Translations under genes and position numbers: made by a program | Part shown: positions 27,501-35,838 of the stretch, piece by piece | How the letters are laid out: each line of letters starts with the position of its first letter | How positions within the stretch are numbered: the stretch's first letter is position 1 | The notes under the pieces: generated by a model | Database searches by the model: none | What the model was told of the DNA's origin: nothing | The model's input: only the letters and a program-made list of their open reading frames with translations | Assembly (NCBI GenBank): GCA_009695065.1 | Contig: SIBR01000001.1 | Location: forward strand, 1 to 64,000 | Direction: 5' to 3' | DNA length: 64,000 nucleotides | Source of the DNA: Opitutus sp. | GTDB taxonomy: Bacteria > Verrucomicrobiota > Verrucomicrobiae > Opitutales > Opitutaceae

Positions 27501-28128
27501 GAAAACCAGACGCGTGGCCTCGGGCGCACCGAGTTTAGATTTCGAAAAGACCCGCGCCGAGCTCACCGAGAAACTCAAACGCGCCGCGACCGACGACGAC
27601 ATCTTCAGCCACCTCATATACCCTTCGGTGTTCGCGGACTTCGCGAAACACGCCCTGGCCTACAGCGACGTCAGTGTGCTGCCGACCCCCGCCTTCTTCT
27701 ACGGCCTCAACCCCGGCGAGGAAATCTCCGTCAGCATCGAGGAGGGCAAGGTCCTCATCATCCGTCTCATTTCCGTCAGTCCACCGGACAAGGAAGGCCG
27801 CCGCACGATCAGCTACGAACTGAACGGCATCGGCCGTGAGTCGATGATCGTCGACAAGACGATCACGCCGAAAACCAAGGCCCGGCCCAAGGCCGATCTC
27901 GCCGATACGAACCAAGTCGCCGCGCCCATCCCCGGACTCATCGCGCAACTCCAGGTCTCCGTCGGCAGCAAGGTCGGCAAGGGCGACAAGCTGCTCATGA
28001 TGGAAGCTATGAAGATGCAGAACACCGTCTACGCGCCATGCGATGGCGTCGTGGCCGAACTGCATGTGGCGCTGGGCGACACCGTCGAGGCCAAGGACCT
28101 GCTCATCAAGATCCGCGCCGCCAGTTAA
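24583..28128 (+). CDS. pyc: Pyruvate carboxylase
   Basis: This biotin enzyme carboxylates pyruvate to oxaloacetate using ATP and bicarbonate. From ATG 24583 it is 1181 residues, the single-chain form. In order: biotin carboxylase (about 20-480; GGGGRGMRVV ATP-grasp loop, ERDCSVQRRHQKVVE, FIEMNPRIQVEHTVTE), carboxyltransferase (about 550-830; metal-binding DTTWRDAHQSL and IHFHTHDTSG), the tetramerisation region, and a C-terminal biotinyl domain with biotin-accepting Lys1144 in MEAMKMQ. It precedes acyl-CoA ligase and methylmalonyl-CoA mutase genes. Besides replenishing oxaloacetate, it would supply the C4 branch from which succinyl-CoA and propionate are formed. The start follows a 211-base gap without a visible gene. 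Confidence 0.97.
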   Translation: MPSTRTPSATKSETPAPAVRPIKKLMAANRSEIAVRIFRAGTELNLRTVAVFAHEDRLCIHRYKADEAYQVGAGQGPVAAYLDIDSIVGVAKEKGVDAIHPGYGFLSENAGFARACEKAGLIFVGPRPELLDMMGDKTAARALAQRINVPTLPGTETAITDRDEALKTAKSIGFPLIIKAAFGGGGRGMRVVHKPGDLAHLLDEAQGEAGRAFGNPAVFLEKYIPRAKHVEVQILGDKHGNVIHLHERDCSVQRRHQKVVEVAPSFGLPENVVRELCDAAARMAREIRYDNAGTVEFLYDLDRHEWFFIEMNPRIQVEHTVTEVITGLDLVRAQILIAQGYALHSPEVGMPQQADIPRNGYAIQCRITTEDPENKFIPDYGRIVAYRSPGGFGVRLDGGMGYSGAVITPFYDSLLVKSITSGQTYEIAMNRARRTLSEFRIRGVKTNIPFLENVIAHPQFRTGQATTTLIDTTPELFAFKPRRDRATKLLNFLGNVIVNGNPHAKGYRPEKPFLVAPVPAYDHRVAPPAGTRQKLLELGPKKFAEWTEKQKRLLITDTTWRDAHQSLMATRVRTYDMLACADALARRVPNLYSLEMWGGATFDTAMRFLNEDPWERLRQLRARVPNICFQMLFRGANAVGYTNYPDNVVAGFVKHAAASGMDIFRVFDSLNYLPNLRVAMAAVQETHGVCEAALCYTGDILDDRRDKFSLAYYVRLAKELEKMGAHVLAIKDMAGLCRPYAAQKLVKALKEEVGLPIHFHTHDTSGIASASVLRAADAGVDIVDLALAAMSGSTSQPNLNSVVAALQHTPRDTQLDLGVLNEFSDYWEQVREYYRPFDTAPKSGSAEVYLHEMPGGQYTNLKEQAASMGVAHRWPEIARTYAEVNQLFGDIVKVTPSSKVVGDMALFLFSKGIKPADVVNLEPAAMPFPESVIDMMMGGLGWPEGGWPERVSLVVLGEKRHKEARAKYQATLKKTRRVASGAPSLDFEKTRAELTEKLKRAATDDDIFSHLIYPSVFADFAKHALAYSDVSVLPTPAFFYGLNPGEEISVSIEEGKVLIIRLISVSPPDKEGRRTISYELNGIGRESMIVDKTITPKTKARPKADLADTNQVAAPIPGLIAQLQVSVGSKVGKGDKLLMMEAMKMQNTVYAPCDGVVAELHVALGDTVEAKDLLIKIRAAS

Positions 28129-28136
28129 ACCGGAGC

Positions 28137-28161
28137 GGCTCGCCGGATTTTTCGGCGAGCC
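28137..28161 (+). terminator. Hairpin after pyc (possible terminator)
   Basis: A perfect 9-base stem GGCTCGCCG / CGGCGAGCC encloses a GATTTTT loop, 8 bases after the pyc stop. It lacks a T-run on its 3' side, so it is only a weak candidate for a factor-independent terminator and may instead be an attenuating or stabilising hairpin before the acyl-CoA ligase gene. Confidence 0.4.
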
Positions 28162-28213
28162 CGGCGGGCGCGGCGGTTTTCGAACCTCACCGATAACACC
28201 TTTCGGCCCTCGC

Positions 28214-29749
28214 ATGAATCTGGCCACGCACCTTGCCCGGGTCGCCGTCACGCATCGCGATCGTCCGGCCCTGGCGGTCGGAGAAAACGTGGTGGCAACG
28301 TGGGCGCAGTTGGCCGACCGCGTCGCTCGACTCGCCGGCGGTTTGACGCAACAGCTGGGCCTCGTGCCCGGCGATCGTGTCGGCCTCTTTCTCGCGAACG
28401 CCCCCGCCTGCGCCGAACTCATGTACGCGTGCTGGCACGCCGGGCTGATCGCGGTGCCAATCAACTCCAAACTTCATCCGCGCGAACTGGCCTTCATCCT
28501 GGAAAATGCCGACGCGCGCGTCGTGTTCACGTCGCCCTCTCTCGCCGGGTCCACCGCCACGGCCGCCGCCGGTGTCGGCCGCTCCGCCCATGTCATCGAT
28601 GCCCCCGGCACGGATTACGACGCGTTGTTTCAGGGCGCACCGCTGCCCATGGCCGACGTCGCACCCGCCGATCTCGCGTGGCTTTTCTACACGAGTGGCA
28701 CGACCGGAAATCCGAAGGGGGCGATGCTCTCCCATCGCAACCTGCACGAGATGGCCCTCAGCTATTTTCTCGATATCGACTCGCGGTCCTCCGGCGGCTG
28801 CCTAATCCACGCCGCCCCGATGTCGCACGGCTCCGGACTCTACATGATCCCGCACGTCATGCAGGCCAACTGTCAGGTCATTCCGGAAAGCGGCGGCTTC
28901 GATCCGGCGGAGCTCTTCGCCCTCATCGAAAAATGGCCGGACGTTTCGCTGTTCGCCGCGCCCACCATGATCAAGCGGCTAGTCGACCATCCTGCCGCCG
29001 CGTCGGCCGACCTGCGCAATCTCCGGGTCATCGTCTACGGCGGTGCGCCCATGCATGTGGTCGCCCTCAAGGCCGCGATCGAACGGTTCGGTTTCAAGTT
29101 CGCCCAGCTCTACGGCCAGGGCGAAACACCCATGACCATCACGGGCATGCGCCGCGAGGCGATCGAGGCCGCCTTTCGCGCCGACGATGAGGCCCGCCTC
29201 GCCTCGGCCGGCACGCCGCAGGCCGTCGTCGAGGTTCGCGTCGCGGATGCGCAGGACCGGGCGTTGCCGGCGGGCGAACCCGGCGAGATTCTGGTGCGCG
29301 GCGACACCGTGATGCAGGGCTACTGGCGCAACCCGGCGGCGACCGCCGAGTCCCTGCGCGGCGGCTGGCTCCATACGGGCGACATCGGCGTGTTCGACGC
29401 CGCCGGCTACCTCACGCTCAAGGACCGCTCGAAGGACTTCATCATCTCCGGCGGCAGCAATATCTACCCGCGGGAAGTGGAGGAAATTCTCCTTCGCCAC
29501 CCCGCCGTGGGTGACGCCGCCGTGATCGGCGTGCCCGACGAGGAGTGGGGCGAGAGCGTCTGCGCTTTCGTGGTGGTCCGTCCGGGAGCGTCCGTCACCG
29601 CCGCGGAACTCGATCACCTGTGTCTCGAAAACTTGGCGCGTTTCAAGCGGCCGAAAACCTACCGTTTCGTCGCGCACCTCCCGAAGAGCAACTACGGCAA
29701 GGTGCTCAAGACGGAGCTGCGCCAGTGGGCGAAGACCAAAGTCGGCTGA
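28214..29749 (+). CDS. Acyl-CoA synthetase (AMP-forming), FadD-like
   Basis: The enzyme activates a carboxylic acid to its CoA thioester through an acyl-adenylate. From ATG 28214 (MNLATHLARVAVTHRDRPA) it has 511 residues. The adenylate-forming motifs are present: P-loop LFYTSGTTGNPKGAML (about 158-173), a QLYGQGET A5-type motif, GWLHTGDIGVFD, the hinge DRSKDFIISGGSNIYPREVEE and the catalytic lysine near the end in KSNYGKVLKTEL. Motifs fit medium/long-chain or aromatic acid ligases and not the malonate type, which has ERYGM; the substrate is unknown. It follows pyc by 85 bases and precedes the transporter operon by 216 bases. That gap holds an 8-base hairpin (29752-29779) and no gene. Confidence 0.9.
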   Translation: MNLATHLARVAVTHRDRPALAVGENVVATWAQLADRVARLAGGLTQQLGLVPGDRVGLFLANAPACAELMYACWHAGLIAVPINSKLHPRELAFILENADARVVFTSPSLAGSTATAAAGVGRSAHVIDAPGTDYDALFQGAPLPMADVAPADLAWLFYTSGTTGNPKGAMLSHRNLHEMALSYFLDIDSRSSGGCLIHAAPMSHGSGLYMIPHVMQANCQVIPESGGFDPAELFALIEKWPDVSLFAAPTMIKRLVDHPAAASADLRNLRVIVYGGAPMHVVALKAAIERFGFKFAQLYGQGETPMTITGMRREAIEAAFRADDEARLASAGTPQAVVEVRVADAQDRALPAGEPGEILVRGDTVMQGYWRNPAATAESLRGGWLHTGDIGVFDAAGYLTLKDRSKDFIISGGSNIYPREVEEILLRHPAVGDAAVIGVPDEEWGESVCAFVVVRPGASVTAAELDHLCLENLARFKRPKTYRFVAHLPKSNYGKVLKTELRQWAKTKVG

Positions 29750-29965
29750 CTGCCGTGCAACCCCGCGCCGCTGCACGGCGAAGCGCAGCATGTACAGACA
29801 TCCGCCGCCACGGAAACATGGCTTTCTTTTTATCCGCGCCTCGGTCGGCGCCCAATTTCTTCCGCCCGATTTCACCTCGTTGCGCTTCCGCCACGCGAAT
29901 GTCGTGACAGCACCGGACGATTTCGCCTTCATCACCGTTCCTCGTTCGCGACCCTTCCCCGCCGC

Positions 29966-31252
29966 ATGACCGGAATTTCTATCCCTCTCGCCAGCATGCT
30001 GGCCATCGATCCCGCCGTCGGCTCGCTCACCGCGCTGTTGATCGTCATGGCCGTCAGCCTGACCTCGCGCCTCAACGTCGGGCTGCTCGCCATCATCCTC
30101 GCGTGGGCCGTGGGGGTCGGAGTGGCCGCGTGGAAAACCGATGCGATTCTCGGCGCGTTTCCCTCCTCGCTCTTCCTGACGCTGCTCGGGGTCACACTGC
30201 TCTTCGGGGCGGCGGAAAAAAACGGCACTCTCGCCGCCATCACCGCACGGATCATCGGTGCCTGCGGTGGCGTCGTCGCCTTGATGCCCCTCGCGTTCTT
30301 TCTGCTGGCGAGCGGCGTTTCCGCCATGGGGCCCGGCGCGATCGCAAGCACCGCCCTCGTCGCTCCGCTTGCGATGTCGGCCGGCGTGGCCGCGCGGGTG
30401 CCCCCGGTTCTCATGGCGCTGATGGTCGCCAACGGTGCCAATGCCGGCAATCTGTCGCCCTTCAGCGCCGTCGGCGTGATCGTGCAGGCGCAATTTCTGA
30501 AGGCCGGCCTGCCGCCTTCCACGGCCGGCGTCTTTTTAGCCAACTTCGTCGCTCACACTCTCGCCGCCCTGGCCGCTTATCTTCTCTTCGGCGGGCTGAA
30601 ACTGGCGCGGAAAAAAGATGTCGCCGCCGTCGATGCGCCCCGGAACGGATTCACCGGCACCCACCTTTTCACCATCGCAGTGCTGGCGGGCTGGGTGGCG
30701 AGTGTCGTGTTCTTCGGCATTAACATCGGGCTCGGCGCGCTCGCCGGCGCGACCTTGCTCATCCTCGCCGGCGCCGTCGAGGACGGCGCCGCGATCAAGT
30801 CGATTCCGTGGGCGGTCATCGTGATGGTCTGCGGGGTCAGCGTACTGGTGGCCGTCGTGGAAAAAACCGGCGGCATCGACCTGTTCACCCATCTCCTGTC
30901 CAAGATCGCGACTCCCGCCACCGCCAACGGCATGATGGCCTTCGTCACGGGCCTCATCTCCACCTACAGCTCAACCTCCGGCGTAGTGTATCCCACCTTT
31001 CTCCCGGCGGTCCCCGGGCTGGTCGCAAAAATGGGCGACGGCAATCCGCTGGAAATCGCCCTGAGCATCAACGTCGGCGCGGCGCTCGTGGACGTCTCAC
31101 CCCTTTCGACGCTCGGCGCATTGTGTATCGCGGCGCTGCCGTTCGGTGGCGGCGATCCCAAGGCGCTGTTTCGCACCCTGTTGATCTGGGGTTTCTCGAT
31201 GGTCATCGTCGGCTCCCTCTTCTGCCAGTTTTTCATCGGCTGGTTCGCCTGA
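29966..31252 (+). CDS. matC: MatC/SLC13-type dicarboxylate transporter
   Basis: The 428-residue protein is almost entirely hydrophobic, with about 11-12 transmembrane helices. Two similar halves and the opening LASMLAIDPAVGSLTALLIVMAVSL match the MatC N-terminal domain of the ion transporter superfamily, known from the rhizobial malonate operon. Conserved small-residue loops (MGPGAIASTALVAPLAM, ANGANAGNLSPFSAVGVI in half one; STYSSTSGVVYPTFLPAVPGL and VDVSPLSTLGALCI in half two) are likely substrate- and ion-binding re-entrant segments. The neighbouring CoA ligase and mutase imply import of a malonate-like dicarboxylate, most likely methylmalonate, though export cannot be excluded. matB starts 61 bases downstream on the same strand. 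Confidence 0.85.
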   Translation: MTGISIPLASMLAIDPAVGSLTALLIVMAVSLTSRLNVGLLAIILAWAVGVGVAAWKTDAILGAFPSSLFLTLLGVTLLFGAAEKNGTLAAITARIIGACGGVVALMPLAFFLLASGVSAMGPGAIASTALVAPLAMSAGVAARVPPVLMALMVANGANAGNLSPFSAVGVIVQAQFLKAGLPPSTAGVFLANFVAHTLAALAAYLLFGGLKLARKKDVAAVDAPRNGFTGTHLFTIAVLAGWVASVVFFGINIGLGALAGATLLILAGAVEDGAAIKSIPWAVIVMVCGVSVLVAVVEKTGGIDLFTHLLSKIATPATANGMMAFVTGLISTYSSTSGVVYPTFLPAVPGLVAKMGDGNPLEIALSINVGAALVDVSPLSTLGALCIAALPFGGGDPKALFRTLLIWGFSMVIVGSLFCQFFIGWFA

Positions 31253-31313
31253 GGTCACTGGGATTACCGGCACCGCAACAAAATTTCAAAACACCTTCAC
31301 GCTTGCAGCACCC

Positions 31314-32834
31314 ATGTCCACGACTGCCGTCGCCCTGACTAATCCGCCCGCGGTTGAAAGCGTTGCCCGCGCGCTGCGCTTCGGATTCCGCACCGCCATC
31401 CGCGATGCGTCCGGCACCATCTCCTACACCGATCTGGCCGGGGGTGCGCTCCGGGCCGGCACCCGGCTGCGCGACGGCCGGCCCGATCTCGCCGGAGCGC
31501 GCGTCGCCTTCCTGATTCCGCCGGGCCGGGATTTCGTTTTCGCGGAATGGGGCACATGGCTGGCCGGCGGCATCGCCGTGCCGCTCTGCCTGACCCATCC
31601 GCGCGCCGAGATGGAGTACGTGATCTCCGATTCCGATGCATCGATCTTCATCGCACACCCGGAGTTCGCCGAGATCGCCGGCCAGATCGCCGCGGCCATG
31701 GGCCTGCGCCTGATCAGCACCACCGAACTTTGCTCCGCTCCCGCCGAGGCGGGACCAGTTGTCGCGCAAAGCCACCCGGCCGTCATCATCTACACCAGCG
31801 GCACAACCGGAAAGCCCAAGGGCGTCGTCCTCACCCACGGCAACCTCGTGGCGCAGATCACGTGTCTCGTCCAAGCTTGGGGATGGGTGGCGGAGGATCA
31901 CATCCTGCACGTGCTACCGCTCCACCACGTTCACGGCCTGATCAACGTCCTTGCCTGTGCCCTGTGGTCCGGCGCCCTCTGCGAGATGCAGCCCCGCTTC
32001 GAGGCGAAGGCCGCCTGGCAATGTTTTCTCCGCGGCGAGCTCACGCTCTTCATGGCCGTGCCGCTCATCTACAAGCGCCTCATCGCCGCCTGGGAGGAAA
32101 ACGACCCCGCGGCCCGCGAGGCAATGACGCAGGCCTGCCGGAAAATGCGCCTGATGGTCTGTGGCTCGGCCGCGCTGCCCGAACCGACGTTTTTTCGCTG
32201 GCAGGAAATCAGCGGCCAGCCGCTCCTCGAACGCTACGGCATGAGCGAGATTGGCATGGCCCTGTCCAACCCGCTCCACGGCGAGCGCCGTCCGGGCATG
32301 GTCGGACAGCCGCTGCCGGGTATCGAGGTAAGGCTCGTCGATGAAAGCGGCCAGCCGGTGGGCGAAGGCCAGAACGGCGAGATCGAAGTGCGCGGCTCCG
32401 GCGTGTTTTCCGAGTACTGGCGGCGTCCGAAGGAATCCGTCGACGCGTTTCGCGCCGGCTGGTTCCGCACCGGCGACATCGCCATCGTCAACGGCGGCGT
32501 CTACCGGATCCTGGGCCGCAACTCGGTCGATATCATCAAGACCGGCGCCTACAAGGTGTCGGCGCTGGAGATCGAGCAGGAACTGCTGTCGCATCCCGCC
32601 ATCGAGGAGTGCGCCGTCGTCGGCGTGCCAGACGACGAGTGGGGCGAACGCGTTTGCGCCGCGATCAAATGGAAAAACGGCCAGGGCATTTCGCTCGAGG
32701 AGTTACGAACGTGGTGCAAGGAGCGGCTCGCGGTCTACAAGATCCCGCGCACGCTGCACTCCACCTCCGACCTGCCGCGCAACGCCATGGGCAAGGTGAC
32801 CAAGAAGACCGTGCAGGCCATGTTCAAGGCGTGA
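31314..32834 (+). CDS. matB: Malonyl/methylmalonyl-CoA synthetase, MatB/ACSF3-like
   Basis: This adenylate-forming ligase of 506 residues carries the P-loop YTSGTTGKPKG (160-170). It shares with MatB and mitochondrial ACSF3 the blocks LPLHHVHGLINVL, FMAVPLIYKRLI, LMVCGSAALPEP and ERYGMSEIGMALSNPL, then GWFRTGDIAI, RNSVDIIKTGAYKVSALEIE and the catalytic lysine in RNAMGKVTKKTV. The ERYGM arginine is a feature of malonate-type ligases, unlike the QLYGQ of the other ligase upstream. MatB-type enzymes accept malonate and methylmalonate. With methylmalonyl-CoA mutase 34 bases downstream and no malonyl-CoA decarboxylase in the window, methylmalonyl-CoA is the likely product. This is inferred from context. 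Confidence 0.87.
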   Translation: MSTTAVALTNPPAVESVARALRFGFRTAIRDASGTISYTDLAGGALRAGTRLRDGRPDLAGARVAFLIPPGRDFVFAEWGTWLAGGIAVPLCLTHPRAEMEYVISDSDASIFIAHPEFAEIAGQIAAAMGLRLISTTELCSAPAEAGPVVAQSHPAVIIYTSGTTGKPKGVVLTHGNLVAQITCLVQAWGWVAEDHILHVLPLHHVHGLINVLACALWSGALCEMQPRFEAKAAWQCFLRGELTLFMAVPLIYKRLIAAWEENDPAAREAMTQACRKMRLMVCGSAALPEPTFFRWQEISGQPLLERYGMSEIGMALSNPLHGERRPGMVGQPLPGIEVRLVDESGQPVGEGQNGEIEVRGSGVFSEYWRRPKESVDAFRAGWFRTGDIAIVNGGVYRILGRNSVDIIKTGAYKVSALEIEQELLSHPAIEECAVVGVPDDEWGERVCAAIKWKNGQGISLEELRTWCKERLAVYKIPRTLHSTSDLPRNAMGKVTKKTVQAMFKA

Positions 32835-32868
32835 ACCGCCCGGGCCAACTCCAACCCACCCACATCCC

Positions 32869-33300
32869 ATGCAAGCAACCGCCGCCGGTGTCCGCCCCAG
32901 GGGCCGCGTGCTCATCGGCAAACCGGGGCTCGATGGCCACACGCGCGGCGCCAAGGTGGTCGCGAAGGCCCTCGCGGATCACGGCTTCGAGGTGATCTAC
33001 ACCGGCATCCGGCGCACACCGCGGGAAATCGCCGTCGCCGCCGTGCAGGAAAACGTCGACGTTATCGGCCTGTCGCTGCTCTCCGGCGCGCACAACACGC
33101 TCTTTCCCGCCGTCCTCGACGAACTGCAAAAACTCGGCGGCGCCGACATTCCCGTCATCGTCGGCGGCGTGATTCCCGACGCGGATATTCCCGCACTGCT
33201 CGCCCGCGGCATCCGCGCCGTGTTCACGCCGGGCACGCCGCTGGCCACCATGATCGCGGAATTCGAAAAAGTCTGCGCCGCCGCGCGGCCGCCGCGATGA
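32869..33300 (+). CDS. mcmA2: Methylmalonyl-CoA mutase, B12-binding subunit
   Basis: The 143-residue protein is a free-standing cobalamin-binding domain. It shows the motif DGHTRGAKVVAKAL (DxHxxG, whose histidine replaces dimethylbenzimidazole as the lower cobalt ligand), followed by IGLSLLSGAHNTLFP (SxL segment) and VGGVIPDAD (GG motif), the classic base-off/His-on set. It pairs with the catalytic subunit encoded three genes on to give a two-chain mutase, in contrast to the fused form of animals and many bacteria. Its stop overlaps the meaB start by four bases (ATGA). No start other than ATG 32869 is needed. Confidence 0.93.
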   Translation: MQATAAGVRPRGRVLIGKPGLDGHTRGAKVVAKALADHGFEVIYTGIRRTPREIAVAAVQENVDVIGLSLLSGAHNTLFPAVLDELQKLGGADIPVIVGGVIPDADIPALLARGIRAVFTPGTPLATMIAEFEKVCAAARPPR

Positions 33301-34199
33301 ACCCGGCGGGCACCATCGTCACCGACTGGGCTGCGCTCGACAGCCGGCAACTCGGCCGCTGGCTGACCGCCATCGAAGAACACACCGACGACGCGCGCCC
33401 GGCCGTCGCCGAACTTCAGGGCCGCGACTGGCCCGGTGTCACGGTCGGCATCACGGGGCCGCCCGGCTGCGGCAAATCCACTTTGATCGCCGCCCTCGTT
33501 CGCGAACTGCGCCGCCGCGACATCGCCGTGGGCATTCTCGCGATCGACCCTTCTTCACTGCGCACCGGCGGGGCGCTGCTCGGGGATCGTGTGCGCATGA
33601 TGGATTTTGGCACCGACCCGCGCGTCGTCATTCGTTCCGTGGCCGCGCGCGGCAACCCCGGCGGCGTCACGCCCGGCGTGGCCGATATGGCGCGCCTCTT
33701 GCGGGCCGCGGGCTACACCTGGGTGTTCGTCGAAACCGTCGGGGTCGGCCAGGGCGAACTCGACATCGCGGCGCAGGCCGATGTCACCATGGTCGTGCAG
33801 GCGCCGGGTTTGGGCGACGACATTCAGGCGATGAAAAAAGGCCTGCTCGAGATCGGCGACCTGGTCGTCGCCAACAAGGCCGACCTCCCCGGGACCGACC
33901 AACTGGTGCACGACCTGGGTGCCTGGGCCGTCTCCGCGCCGGAAAAAATCTTTCGCACCAGCGCGACGTCCGGTGAGGGCGTGGCGGCGCTGGTGGACGC
34001 AATCGACCGGTTACAGCGCGAACGCGTGCCGGGCGCGGGCCGCCCCGACGGACGTCGCGAGGAGATCCGCCGGCTTGCCCTGCTGCAGTTGGCCCAGCGG
34101 CTCGATCGCCGGCTCCGCGGGGGCGCGTTGCCGGAAGGCACCACCTGGCAGGCGGCGGAACGCCTCGCGGCCGACTTGCTCAAAGACGATGCCCGCTGA
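33297..34199 (+). CDS. meaB: MeaB/ArgK GTPase chaperone of methylmalonyl-CoA mutase
   Basis: MeaB (MMAA in humans) loads adenosylcobalamin into methylmalonyl-CoA mutase and protects it from inactivation. The 300-residue product has Walker [10 protein letters not shown] (54-62), the G3-family segment [32 protein letters not shown], the switch/base loop [16 protein letters not shown] and the guanine-specific NKAD. The C-terminal helix pair that mediates dimerisation is present. The gene is wedged between the two mutase subunits and overlaps the small subunit by four bases; the large subunit starts 7 bases after it. This tight linkage supports a dedicated chaperone for this mutase. Confidence 0.95.
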   Translation: MNPAGTIVTDWAALDSRQLGRWLTAIEEHTDDARPAVAELQGRDWPGVTVGITGPPGCGKSTLIAALVRELRRRDIAVGILAIDPSSLRTGGALLGDRVRMMDFGTDPRVVIRSVAARGNPGGVTPGVADMARLLRAAGYTWVFVETVGVGQGELDIAAQADVTMVVQAPGLGDDIQAMKKGLLEIGDLVVANKADLPGTDQLVHDLGAWAVSAPEKIFRTSATSGEGVAALVDAIDRLQRERVPGAGRPDGRREEIRRLALLQLAQRLDRRLRGGALPEGTTWQAAERLAADLLKDDAR

Positions 34200-34206
34200 T
34201 TACCCC

Positions 34207-35838
34207 ATGGACCAACGGAACTGGGAAGAGTCCGTCCTCAAGCCCGCGCTCGCGAAAACGCCCGAGCGGCAGGAGTTGTTCGCCACCGCCTCCGGGCTGC
34301 CCCTGCCCCGCGTCGCGCTCCCGGCCGCACCAGATCAGGCGTATCTCGATCAACTCGGGTTTCCCGGCGCCTATCCCTTCACCCGCGGCATCCACCCGAC
34401 GATGTATCGCGGGCGGCGGTGGACGTATCGCCAATACGCCGGCTACTCGACCGCCGAGGAAACCAACCGTCGCTATCACTACCTGCTTGAGCAGGGCACC
34501 ACGGGACTCTCGGTGGCGTTCGACTTGCCGACGCAGCTGGGCTACGACTCGGATCACATCATGAGTGCCGGCGAGGTCGGCCGCGTCGGCGTGGCGATCG
34601 ATTCGCTGGCCAATATGGAACGGCTGTTCGACGGCATCTCCCTGGAAAAGATCTCCACGTCGATGACGATCAACGCCACCGCTCCGATCCTCCTCGCGAT
34701 GTATGCGGTCGTGGCGGAGAAGCAGGGCGTGCCGATCAAGCGGATTCGCGGCACGCTGCAGAACGACATCCTCAAGGAGTACATCGCCCGCGGCACCTAC
34801 ATCTTTCCGCCCGGCCCGAGCCTGCGCTTGGTCACGGATGTGCTCGCGTGGTGCGGCACCGAGGCGCCGGAGTTCAATCCGATCTCGATCTCCGGCTACC
34901 ACATCCGCGAGGCCGGCTCGACCGCCGTGCAGGAGGTAGCCTTCACGCTCGCCAACGCGATCGCCTACATCGAGGCCGCCACCGCCGCGGGCCAGAGCCT
35001 CGACGCTTTCGGCACCAAGCTCTCGTTTTTCTTCAACGCCTCTTCCGATTTTTTCGAGGAGGTGGCCAAGTTTCGCGCCGCCCGGCGGCTCTACGCCCGG
35101 ATCGTGCGCGACCGGTTTGGCTGCGCCTCGGCACCGTGCCAGATGCTGCGCTTTCACACCCAGACGGCGGGCCACACCCTGACCGCCGTGCAAACGGACG
35201 TGAACATCGTCCGCGTCACGCTGCAGGCGCTCGCCGCCGTCCTCGGCGGCACGCAGTCACTGCACACCAACGCCCCGGACGAGGCGCTGGCGCTGCCAAC
35301 CGAGGAATCGGCGCGGCTCGCGTTGCGCATCCAGCAACTCATCGCCGAGGAAACCGGCGTGGCCCATACCGCCGACCCGTTGGGCGGCAGCTATCTCGTC
35401 GAGCAGCTCACGGATCGCATCGAGCGGGAGGCCGAGATGCTCATCGAGCGCATCGACCAACTCGGGGGCATGGTGAAGGCGGTGGAGACGGGTTGGGTGC
35501 AAAACCAGATCGAGGAGGCCGCCTACCGGCACCAGTGCGAAATCGAGGCGGGCACGCGCCGGATTGTCGGCGTCAACTGCCACGTCGAATCCGGTCAGGC
35601 CAGTCCGCCGATCTTTAAGATCGATCCGACGGTGGAAGCGGCGCAGATCGAGCGCGTCCGTGAAGTCCGCTCCCGCCGCAATGCCGAGGCCGTCGCCCTC
35701 AGTCTGCGCCAGCTCGACACCGCGGTAACGTCCGGCGCAAACGTGATGCCCGCGATCCTCGGCGCCGTGCGCGCCTATGCGACGTTGGGAGAAATCTGCG
35801 ACCTGCTCCGCGCAAAATGGGGCGTTTACAGCGGGTGA
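34207..35838 (+). CDS. mcmA1: Methylmalonyl-CoA mutase, catalytic subunit
   Basis: The enzyme interconverts (R)-methylmalonyl-CoA and succinyl-CoA. From ATG 34207 it has 543 residues and lacks the B12 domain, which is encoded separately upstream; ATG 34189 is an alternative that overlaps meaB. Counted against the Propionibacterium enzyme, the two residues that set substrate choice are kept: Tyr77 (RQYAG, equal to Tyr89) and Arg195 (EYIARG, equal to Arg207), with catalytic His232 (SGYHIREAG, equal to His244). Isobutyryl-CoA and 2-hydroxyisobutyryl-CoA mutases change these to Phe or Ile and Gln. So despite the two-chain form, this should be a true methylmalonyl-CoA mutase. It ends the operon. 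Confidence 0.94.
   Translation: MDQRNWEESVLKPALAKTPERQELFATASGLPLPRVALPAAPDQAYLDQLGFPGAYPFTRGIHPTMYRGRRWTYRQYAGYSTAEETNRRYHYLLEQGTTGLSVAFDLPTQLGYDSDHIMSAGEVGRVGVAIDSLANMERLFDGISLEKISTSMTINATAPILLAMYAVVAEKQGVPIKRIRGTLQNDILKEYIARGTYIFPPGPSLRLVTDVLAWCGTEAPEFNPISISGYHIREAGSTAVQEVAFTLANAIAYIEAATAAGQSLDAFGTKLSFFFNASSDFFEEVAKFRAARRLYARIVRDRFGCASAPCQMLRFHTQTAGHTLTAVQTDVNIVRVTLQALAAVLGGTQSLHTNAPDEALALPTEESARLALRIQQLIAEETGVAHTADPLGGSYLVEQLTDRIEREAEMLIERIDQLGGMVKAVETGWVQNQIEEAAYRHQCEIEAGTRRIVGVNCHVESGQASPPIFKIDPTVEAAQIERVREVRSRRNAEAVALSLRQLDTAVTSGANVMPAILGAVRAYATLGEICDLLRAKWGVYSG

Noticed and set aside
29750..29965. Possible small gene or riboswitch between the acyl-CoA ligase and matC
   Set aside because: Only an 8-base hairpin is seen; no conserved B12-box-like sequence and no credible frame.
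31314..32834. General long-chain acyl-CoA ligase instead of MatB
   Set aside because: The ERYGMSEIGMAL, LPLHHVHGLINVL and SVDIIKTGAYKVSALE blocks match the malonate-type ligases, unlike the ligase at 28.2 kb.
33297..34199. ArgK arginine-transport kinase
   Set aside because: The old ArgK name applies to the same family, but location between mutase subunits and the GTPase motifs point to MeaB.
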